This document shows, in pieces, positions 56,370 through 64,000 of a stretch of DNA of 64,000 nt. Every line of letters starts with the position of its first letter. Position 1 is the first letter of the stretch. Under the pieces are notes generated by a model. The model saw only the letters and a list, made by a program, of their open reading frames with translations, did not search any database and was not told the DNA's origin. The position numbers and the translations under genes are program-made. Source of the stretch: Multifurca ochricompacta. Its lineage: Eukaryota; Basidiomycota; Agaricomycetes; Russulales; Russulaceae. Where the stretch lies: the NCBI GenBank assembly GCA_022496185.1, contig WTXG01000076.1, positions 62,001-126,000 on the forward strand, written 5' to 3'.

Positions 56370-58064
56370 CTACCATGGTCCAGTGAGCTCTTCTTTAGTC
56401 GTTATTGCGGCAATCAAGGCGTCAGCCACATCCTCCAGGAGCAAGTCCTTCACATCCGCATCTTGCTCGATAGCCCATTCATATGCTTCTAGTACGATCG
56501 CGTCGGTTATGGGTACAGACCGAGATGCCAGAGCCCGTATAATATTGGACACTCGAGCGATGGCATTCCTCGTCGCATCATCGATGTCCTATATGTTTGG
56601 TGTGACAGAGGGGGAAATGGATGGAAATTAGTCAACAAAACAAAACTAAGGAACGCGCGAGTCGCAATAGAAACCCGCCACACGCACGTCATTTCGATTG
56701 GAGTACACGGCTTCTGCATCAAATCCTTCCTCCCCTTCCCTCTCATCATCTCGGACGTGCTTACTTATCCAGATATACCCGTTAAGGCCCAGAATCAAGT
56801 CGACGCCAGAGGGTAACGAGCAAAAATGGGATTTCAACCTGCGAATGAGAACAGGGGGTACAGAAACGAGTTGCCCGTTTCTGAGCTAAATAAAAATAAA
56901 AATAAAAATTCATCATCGTGACATTAGGTGCCGTTAGGGGGAAAAATTGGACCCGCCGCGCGTTTGACCGCGTTTGAACTTTTTTTTTTTTGAAAAACAA
57001 AAACAAAAAAAAAAAAACGCACCTTGCCATACTTGAGTGACCGCGTGTGGAGAGACATGGCACCGTCAGCGAAGAATGCTTGAACTTCCGCTACGAGAAG
57101 ATCCCCCTCTTCAAAAAAATTCCGCATCTGAAGTTCATCACTCTCCAATTTACGACGCTTTTTTTTTTTTGAGGGGGGAAGGGAGGGAGTTCAAAAATAA
57201 ATAAATAAAAATGAAGTCGATCAGCTGGTGATGGAAAAAAAAGAAAAGGACTGGGTTTTTGAGTACGTCCCACCTACCTGGACACCCCCCGGCAGATTAA
57301 CCGAGGAAAGCATGAGAACGGCGTCTTGCCGAGCATTAGCATCGACCTTCCACCTTCGGGGTTGTACCTTTTCTTCCTTCCGTTATGACTTCTCTTCTTC
57401 TCGAAAGGAGGGGAGGGGGGGGGAAGGGGGCACGCTCTTCTCAGAGCGTGGGGATGTAAGATCTGTACGTACCTCCGTAATTCGACCGATTACCAGATCC
57501 CCGACTTCGGGATTATATCTATTGTGCAAAAAATAAAATAAAAAGCACACAAAAGAGAGAATGGGAAAATAAAATAAAAATAAAAAAAAGCGGGTTTTTG
57601 AAAAAAGGCGCGAATGATTTTCAAAACATTTCGCTTCGAACGTACCTCGTACGCAGCGCCCGCACCGTAACAAGCTTGTTAACCCTCTCGATTACGCCGG
57701 TGACGGATGCGATAACTTCATCGCCGTCCACGTAAGTGCCATGTCCCCTTGAAAGGAACCCCTTAAGCCAAAAGCCAAGAAGAAGAAAAAAAAAATTGGA
57801 AGGGTGGTTGGGGAGTGATGGGAGGAGGATATGTTGGAAGGGGGGGGGGAGGGGGGCCACAGAGAATCCCTCACCTCATGAAGGCACGTGAGGAAGTGAT
57901 ACTTTCCCCGGGGGATGTTATCTTCATCGCACTTTCAGCGGTCATCTCAAAGGCATCATCTTCTTCTTCCATATAGACATCTTCTCCTGTCCTCACATCC
58001 GCATCAGGGCGGCGGCGATCGACTGAACTATAGTGTTGGACGGCGGTGAGAGAAACGATATAAT
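56370..58064 (-). CDS. RRP4: Exosome complex subunit Rrp4
   Basis: Cap subunit of the RNA exosome. Exons read, in order: [20 protein letters not shown] near 57960-58030; [20 protein letters not shown], the N-terminal domain signature, near 57700-57910; then [19 protein letters not shown] and [16 protein letters not shown], the S1 domain; [50 protein letters not shown]; and a KH domain ([20 protein letters not shown], then [16 protein letters not shown]). Stop 56370-56372. NTD-S1-KH order and the GRI/NGYIW motifs match Rrp4, not Rrp40 or Csl4. The first exon is uncertain: possible starts are 58064 (out of frame without a splice) or 57969, or an ATG further upstream. Introns contain poly-A/T tracts. 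Confidence 0.87.
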
Positions 58065-58149
58065 CATTTGGATGGGATATTTTGTTCTTGTTTTTTTTTT
58101 CTTTTTTTGGGGGGAGGGGAGAGAAGGGGAGGGCTATAATCTCCAAAAA

Positions 58150-60032
58150 AAAACAAATATTGAAATTTCAAAAAGAATGATTTTGGGCCCGCTTTCTTTT
58201 TAGGAGAATGAAAAGGAAAGGAATGAGTACACCGGGGTGCAGTCAAGTCGCCTAGCCTAGAGCGTGTATTCGTTGTCTAAAAGTGCTGAACTTTTTAGGA
58301 ATTTGAGGGGAAATTTACGAAATGTGTTTAAGAAGTGTGTTTGTTTCTCGCGTCGTATGAGCTTAATTGGCAGCTAAGCAACACAACACGTACACACGCC
58401 AACTTTCAAAAGTTACAGGTAAAGTAGTAAACAGAAACTCCAAAAAACCCACCCAGCATAAAAAAGTCATACAGAAACAAAGATCTGAAGGGGGAAAAAA
58501 AAGGAAGTATGCAATAACTTTTTTTTTCGGGGAAAGAAAAAAGAAAGAAAAAAGAAAAAGAAAATAACCCAACAAGCAAGAAGCCAGCAAGTGATGATAC
58601 ATGATGCCATGATGCCAACAGTGACAGTGAAGAAGACTTGATTTGGATTGGCGGAACGGGTACACGGCGACTTTTTTCCTCCGTATGTGTAAAAGTTTTT
58701 GTAAGTGATACGTATGTCTTGCCCTCCTCCTCAAAAGAAAGACCGACGGACGGAATAGAGTTGAACTCCTTGGGTCAGGAGAAGGGGTGAAAGGGGGTAC
58801 TCGAGACTCGGCCTCGTTCTATTCCGTTCTGTTCTCTGTTTCACCAACACCAGCCCAAAGGAACGGAGGTGGGGGAGGTGGGGGAGGGGAGGGGGGGGGT
58901 ATTACGCAAACAACAACGTAACTAACTAACGAAACACAACAACAACCACGTAGCAAAGTAGTTAGTTAGTTTTTGTAGTGTAGTGATTTCCCAGTTTTGT
59001 GTCTGTGTCTGTGTCTGATGTGTGCTAAAACAATCGACCGAGACCGACCACACCGATCATCATCATCATCATCATCATCAAAAATCCACCACCCAGCGAA
59101 GAACACAAAAATAAACTCTATTTTTTTTTTGAAAACATTTGGAAATTCTTACTTTTTTTTTTACTTCCGTTAGGTTCTACCCAACAACCCACAACCCACC
59201 GGTGACTCACACGTACCCCTTAAAAAGCCGCGACCCCCAACTGCCGCCGCTACTATACAAACTCTCATAGTTCCCATGCTTCCAAATACATACGTACCAT
59301 GTCAAATAATCGTCATATATAATTACTGCTAAATTGGCCCGAGGGAAGGTGAAGAAGAGTGAGCCAGGGGGGGGGGGGCATTTGCCGTTCATCAACAAGC
59401 AAGCTGATGGGCCACTTCTAGCTAGCTAGCCAAGTTGTTCCCAAAAATTAAATAAATAAATAAATAATTGTGGTGTGGGCCGGGCACTACTACTAACTAC
59501 GTACACGAACGTTTCGTATTCGTTTCGTCTCATGATAGCCGGTTATTAATTTACTTTGAAAAAAAAAAAGGAAGAAAAGGAAACATATGGCGAAGGTGTG
59601 CTTATTTATATATTGGCTTTTTGATCGGTCATCCGGGGCGAAGGTGAAAAAAAGGTCCTCTCCAAGGAAGTTCGATATGGGTGTGTTATTATGAGGAATG
59701 GAGGGATGATAGTGATGATGATGATGATGATGGTGGTGACGATGATGATGATCGACAAATTTGAACATTACGGATTAAGTCTAGGATAACCTTCTAACCA
59801 AGCGCTACAGTATAGTCATTTTTCTTTTCTAAGACGGATGGCAGAGCTATATATGAATCATGGCGAAAAAAGAAATAAAAAAAAAGGAGTTTTGGGGAAT
59901 GATGAACGGCTCGATAGGTGTGTCAGGTCGCTGAGAAAGGATAATGGAAGAGAGATGAAGATCTCGCTTGGAACTATGAAACCGGTTGGTAGGGCGCGCG
60001 CGTTTTTACGTATATGCTTCTTCTCTCTCTCT
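58150..60032. other. Intergenic region rich in simple repeats
   Basis: Almost 1.9 kb between Rrp4 and the MYND gene with no supported gene. It has poly-A/T runs, a G-run (58870-58900), ATC units at 59058-59083, AAAT units at 59448-59466, and GAT units at about 59707-59752. Frames at 59207-59398, 59493-59768 and 59838-60115 are derived from these repeats or lack family likeness. Confidence 0.5.
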
Positions 60033-60776
60033 TTACTTGTAGGCAAGGAAATACGCTGAGAGAGCAGGCAAATCATTCGACCCGGCATCAGAATAACCTT
60101 GCCTCCTCGATCCATTATATTTGAGCACCATCACAAGTCCGCACCAGGGTTTAGGAGCCGCGCCGGAGGTGATGCGAAAGATGGCCTGATTTATCGGACC
60201 GTTCGAAGCCAAGGCACTTGAGGAATACCACAGTTGTAAGGGGAACCTTAACGGTTCCCCATTCAGACCTTGGGTCAAGACAACATTGTTCGCTTCACCT
60301 CCAGGGAAGTGTTGATGGATAAGTGGCATCGGACAGGTACCCTGAGAGGGCGTACGAGGAGGCTCGCAGTTTACCGTGATGATCCGAGGACTGTCTAAAG
60401 AGCTCGCTAAGTGGGAACACGCAAGCGTGAGGAAGGGAAAGGGGTGTGTCAAAAATATACCTTCTTGGGGAGCAAAGAGTATTGCAGATACAGTGATCAA
60501 TTGGGGTTGAACAGGCGGTGGCGTGGCGATCATGTTAGCCTGCTGGGGTGCGACGGCGACGCATTCCCGGCGATGACGAGGCCAATCCTGGTAAAACAGA
60601 GTGAGCGTGGCAATCAAGACAAAAAAAAAAAAAAGTAGATTTGCGAAGGCAGCGCGCACACTGTGAAGGTGTTCGGGGGTACAATACCATGCGGTTTGGC
60701 ATCGACTACACCACATGGAGGTGGACTTGAAACAGACCGTGCATGGATGGTTGATCAACGAGACAGCAGGGTTCAT
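60033..60776 (-). CDS. MYND zinc-finger protein
   Basis: ATG 60776 gives MNPAVSLINHP and then a MYND finger: CTVCFKSTSMWCSRCQTAWYC, followed after an intron (about 60590-60660) by WPRHRRECV, giving the C-C-C-C-C-C-H-C ligand pattern. MYND fingers bind proline-rich partners. The rest reads VQPQLITVSAILFAPQE, then after a second intron IITVNCEPPRTPSQG, and later ANNVVLTQGLNGEPLRFPLQ and WCGLVMVLKYNGSRRQGYSD. It closes SAYFLAYK at stop 60033-60035, where a further donor-like GTAAAG sits, so a small extra exon is possible. Proteins of this plan are expanded in agaricomycetes with unknown roles. Confidence 0.8.
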   Translation of the reverse strand: MNPAVSLINHPCTVCFKSTSMWCSRCQTAWYCTPEHLHSVRAAFANLLFFFFVLIATLTLFYQDWPRHRRECVAVAPQQANMIATPPPVQPQLITVSAILFAPQEGIFLTHPFPFLTLACSHLASSLDSPRIITVNCEPPRTPSQGTCPMPLIHQHFPGGEANNVVLTQGLNGEPLRFPLQLWYSSSALASNGPINQAIFRITSGAAPKPWCGLVMVLKYNGSRRQGYSDAGSNDLPALSAYFLAYK

Positions 60777-60840
60777 GGTCGATAGATATATTTCGGTGCT
60801 GATGTTGATGAGTGGGCGACGACCAACTGAAGAAAGAAGG

Positions 60841-61299
60841 CTAACAAAGACAGAATGAGAAGTGATGATCGTGTGGTATAGTCGAAACTTGATGGAGCCT
60901 TTTTATTTTCCGAAGAAGAGCGGAGATATCATGGTCATAACCCAAAGGGAGATCTTCACGGGGAGGGGGGGGGGACAAGCAAAAATTTGTGGGTTGCGGG
61001 ATGGGCGGTGATATTAGACCAGGCAACGTCAGTGTCAGTGTAATCCTTTTGCACAGCGGTTTTACGAAAATAGCATCTCTTTATGGGGACTTTGGGCCAA
61101 CGGGAAATAAAATAAAATAAAATAAATAAAACAAAAAGATCGAGATTAAGTGGCCAAGAGAGAGAGTCGATGCAGTTGAACAGGGTACAGCCTCGCGGGA
61201 GACACCATCCGGGAGTAGATTTGGTGAAATCATCAGGCACAGCACAAGAGCGCGCGAGAGGACAAGCAAAGAGCGTGTTACCCGGAAGTGTCTCATCAT
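60841..61299 (-). CDS. Possible small secreted or mitochondrial protein
   Basis: An ATG at 61299 opens a basic/hydrophobic leader (HFRVTRSLLVLSRALVLCLM) in one frame; other frames downstream (RWPKVPIKRCYFRKTAVQ, then DISALLRKIKRLHQ) would have to be joined by introns. An AAAAT-repeat lies in the middle (61103-61130). No family is recognised and no splice set was confirmed. Confidence 0.2.
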
Positions 61300-61886
61300 C
61301 TATCTGATCTGAAAAAAAATAAAAAAAATAAAAAAAAGGAAGTCAAACGGAGAAATGGTCAGATACGAATGGAAGAGTTTGAAAAAACAAAAAACGCGAG
61401 TGTGTGTTCACAACAAAGGTGAGGGGTGAGGAGGGTTAGAAGCAAAAGCAAAGCAAATTACAATTACTTATTACTACGATTACGGAAAAAAAAGGCGGTA
61501 ACGAAAACACGACTAAAAAGGACTCAAGTCGGTCAGTATATATGATTTTTTTATTTTATATGGTCTAAAAAGTGCTGTAAACTACACACACTTCACGGCA
61601 ATTCAATTACACAACCTCCCAACCCCATTACACAAAACCGCAACCGCCCAAAAGTGAACGATAACGACGGACGGACAGATAGAACGACCTGACTTTTAGT
61701 GGCTTGGGTTTGGGGGGAAATCGGACGCCGCCGATTCGGCCAGTCCGGCCCACTTGGTTTTTCCCACCCCCTTCGTCCGTCCCTCGGTTGGGTTGGTTGG
61801 GGGAAAAAAAACGCACGCGTCTTTCGACACGACAACAACTGACCTTCGTCTCGTCTCGTCTCGTCTCGTCAACTTTCACTTTAATA
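61300..61886. other. Upstream region of the Y14 gene
   Basis: About 590 bases, A-rich to 61400, then GC-rich with TCTCG tandem units at 61851-61870 just before the Y14 ATG, likely leader sequence. No gene. Confidence 0.5.
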
Positions 61887-62748
61887 ATGTCCGACGATGA
61901 AATGAACATTGACGAGGGTGTGGCATGCACCAATTCCTTTTCTTTTCTCTCTCTTTCTAAATATATCGTTATTAGTCGCTAACGGAGGAGGAGGTACCAT
62001 TCGCAAAAGGGCCGTGGTTTTCAAAGCACTGCAGGTCTGTTTCTCTCTCTCTCTGTTTCTCTTTGTTTCTCTCTCCTTGGGTTCCTTTTTCATTATACCT
62101 TTTTTACGTCCTTAATTCTGATGCCAAGTTGCTCTTCAGTTGGCAACGAAGGCGGCATTGCCTCAGAGCAGACTTACGACCGAGTTGAATCCGCACAGGT
62201 GCGAGACTTGGATACCCGGGCGGCACGATGTGAGCAATTCTCTCGCGAGTCATTTCAATCGCGTGCCTGATTCTGACAACTCGTCTCGTTTCGTTTTTTT
62301 TTTTTTTTTCGCATGTCAGCGGTCGAAGGATGGATAGTTCTGGTTACCAATGTCCATGAAGAGGCAACGGAAGAGGATGTGACAGAAAAGTTCGCCGAAT
62401 ATGGGGAGATCAAGAACTTACATCTCAATCTCGATCGGAGAACGGGCTACGTGAAGGTCGGTTTTTTGTTTTGTTTTTCGACCCGATTTTTATTATTATT
62501 ACGGACGATGAATTTAGTACTAACTATTTATTTTCTCTCGGATCCTCGGATCACAGGGGTATGCCCTTGTAGAATACGAGACGATGGCAGATGCTCAGGC
62601 TGCGATTGACGGGGCATCAGGTACCACACTCTTGGAGCAGACATTATCATGTGACTTTGCATTTGTGAGGCCACCTCCATCAGGACCAAAGAAGGGCAGA
62701 GGTCGGGAAGGACGTGGTCGTAGCGCCAGTCCTCGACGGAGGGACTGA
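61887..62748 (+). CDS. Y14/RBM8A exon-junction complex protein
   Basis: RNA-binding core subunit of the exon-junction complex, paired with Mago. ATG 61887, [11 protein letters not shown], an acidic start; after an intron comes [19 protein letters not shown]; then the [22 protein letters not shown] (RNP2 region), [19 protein letters not shown], and after an intron [18 protein letters not shown] (RNP1 position). It then reads [19 protein letters not shown] and a short Arg/Gly/Ser tail ending SPRRRD at stop 62746-62748. The tail fits the SR-like phosphorylation end of Y14. A segment between 62130 and 62230 may be retained intron. Its presence fits a fungus with many introns. Confidence 0.9.
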
Positions 62749-63195
62749 TTTGACTTTTATTTGGTGTTTGAGTGTTTGTGTGCAGTGCGAAAGTTGTTGC
62801 TACCTACCTCTTTTGATGTTTCGTTTTCCGTCTTTTGGAGAATAATTATAATAATTGTCTCCCCGCACCCGTAAATTTCAGAGTCTCCGAATCTATCTCA
62901 CAAGCAGTTAAAGTCAAAAACCTTCAAGAAAATAATAATATATGAAGAATGATTGTCGTCGGAGGGTCGGGTCGGGTCGGTTAGTGCGTTGTTGTTGATG
63001 ATCATGTCATGTGAGTTTTAAAAGCGGGGTTTTAATTTTCGTGTTGTGTTGTGCTGTTGTTGTTGTTGGTGTTCTTGTTGAGAGTTAAACGACGCGGCGG
63101 CGTGCAGCACGTCTTTTTGTTGGAGCGGTCGTACTTGCTTCCGTCTAGTCCTATCTTTTGTCATATTTCTCATCCTATAACTTTTCCTATTTCTT
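62749..63195. other. Intergenic gap
   Basis: About 450 bases with AAT units (62840-62860), GGGTC units (62966-62980) and TTG units (63055-63070). No gene. Confidence 0.5.
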
Positions 63196-64000
63196 ATGGC
63201 TCCCGCAGTCCATGACAGTGACTCTGACGATGCGAATGCTGAATTATCCCCAAAAAGATCCCATCCAGAGTCTCCTGAACAACTTGGTCAGAGCGACCAA
63301 CCAGGTCCCGCGGATAGTGGAGAGGACAGTGAGGTTTATGAGATTGAAGCTATCCTAGACGCGAAAAGGGGTGCTACGGGCTCTGTGAGTTTCCTTTGTC
63401 TACATTAAATCCCCCACGAAAGAAAGCGCGTCTTACTCCCCCCCCCCCCTCTTACCCCTTAAGACCAGAATCGGATACCTTGTCAAATGGAAAGGATATC
63501 CAGACGAGGAGAACAGCTGGGTCGATGAGCGTGATGCTGTGTGAGTAACGTTTCTTTGGGTCTGCATGCCGCCCCCTCCCCCCTTTTCGTTTTTTTTTTA
63601 ACACACGATTTATTTTTTCTTCCCTGTTTCGTTCTCTAGCGGTGCGAAAGAGCTCATTTCAGAATACTGGGTCCGTCAAGGAAAGAAGAAGGGTGTCGAA
63701 AGAGCCGGGCGTAAATCTGACGTGAGAACCACCACCACCAAGGCTGCCGCCTCACGTCGTCCTGTCGCCGTCTCTGTCGAATCGACGACGCCCGAACCTA
63801 TCTCGACGTCGACCACGAAGAAGCGTGGGAGGGGTCGAGCGAAAGCCAAGGCAGACAGCGTGGAAGCAGGTGCGGAGGAAGAAGAAGAAGAAGAGGGAGA
63901 TCTCAGATCGAGGAAGAGAGGTAGGAAGAGCAACGGGATCGGCCGCAAGGCTTCCCCCCCTCACCAGCCTCCTCATCAGACAAGGGGAGCGCGGGCATCG
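63196..64000 (+). CDS. HP1-like chromodomain protein (cut by window end)
   Basis: Heterochromatin protein 1-type reader of methylated H3 Lys9. ATG 63196, MAPAVHDSDSDD, acidic N-terminus; the chromodomain starts VYEIEAILDAKRG with the aromatic Tyr of the methyl-lysine cage. After an intron with donor GTGAGT (63384) it continues TRIGYLVKWKGYPDEENSW (second aromatic, Trp), and after another intron AKELISEYW. A basic hinge with KKRGRGRAKAKA and an acidic run follow to the window edge; a chromoshadow domain would be expected beyond it but is not in view. Without it, other chromodomain families cannot be excluded. Confidence 0.85.

Noticed and set aside
59493..59768. His-rich minus-strand protein
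   Set aside because: The His run comes from a GAT repeat read on the minus strand; there is no fold, start context or family support.

Overview
The window is nuclear DNA of a filamentous basidiomycete, most likely an agaricomycete. Genes are dense, on both strands, and cut by many introns of about 50 bases with GT..AG ends. Typical fungal or eukaryotic proteins appear: a divergent histone H3/H4 pair, an F-BAR RhoGAP of the Rgd1 type, Nup85, an NTO1/BRPF scaffold, Vps34, argininosuccinate synthase, Doa10, a TFIIIC subunit, Rrp4, Y14 and an HP1-like chromodomain protein. Fungal Crinkler-like and NB-ARC/TPR (NLR-like) proteins are also present. No species call is possible from this window alone, and no tRNA, rRNA or CRISPR array was found by eye.

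Layout. 0.3-1.2 kb: remnant of a fungal kinase-like gene. 2.3-3.3 kb: a decayed Crinkler copy. 3.5-4.9 kb: histones H3 (-) and H4 (+) sharing one promoter region. 6.4-8.7 kb: F-box protein. 9.0-11.9 kb: Rgd1-type F-BAR RhoGAP. 14.2-16.9 kb: Nup85. 17.1-17.9 kb: an 823-bp element with about 125-bp terminal inverted repeats. 18.5-28.4 kb: an accessory block with a broken H3 fragment, a fuller Crinkler gene, and two NB-ARC/TPR genes facing each other tail to tail. 29.2-39.6 kb: NTO1, VPS34 and ARG1, all on the minus strand. 40.0-42.8 kb: a RidA-family protein and a RING protein. 43.2-49.5 kb: Doa10. 50.8-54.5 kb: TFIIIC 90-kDa-type subunit. 55.4-58.1 kb: an acidic unknown protein and Rrp4. 60.0-60.8 kb: MYND protein. 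61.9-62.7 kb: Y14. 63.2 kb to the edge: HP1-like protein, cut by the window end.

The most unusual part is 2.3-28.4 kb. A segment carrying a Crinkler-type gene plus the 3' exon of histone H3 occurs twice in opposite orientation (about 2275-3723 and 18537-21245). The copy beside the working H3 has lost 1229 bp, while the distant copy is nearly full length but carries a useless H3 exon. The fuller Crinkler gene starts only 181 bp from the start of an NLR-like gene, in head-to-head orientation. That pairing could be a linked effector/receptor unit of the kind fungi use in cell-death or self/non-self reactions. This is an inference. The Crinkler reading frame has a disturbed P-loop and an in-frame TGA that both copies share, so it may be decaying or may need recoding.

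Most of the remaining genes are housekeeping: chromatin (H3, H4, NTO1, HP1), RNA processing (Rrp4, Y14), Pol III transcription (TFIIIC), nuclear pore (Nup85), phosphoinositide and Rho signalling (Vps34, Rgd1), protein turnover (Doa10, F-box and RING proteins) and arginine synthesis.
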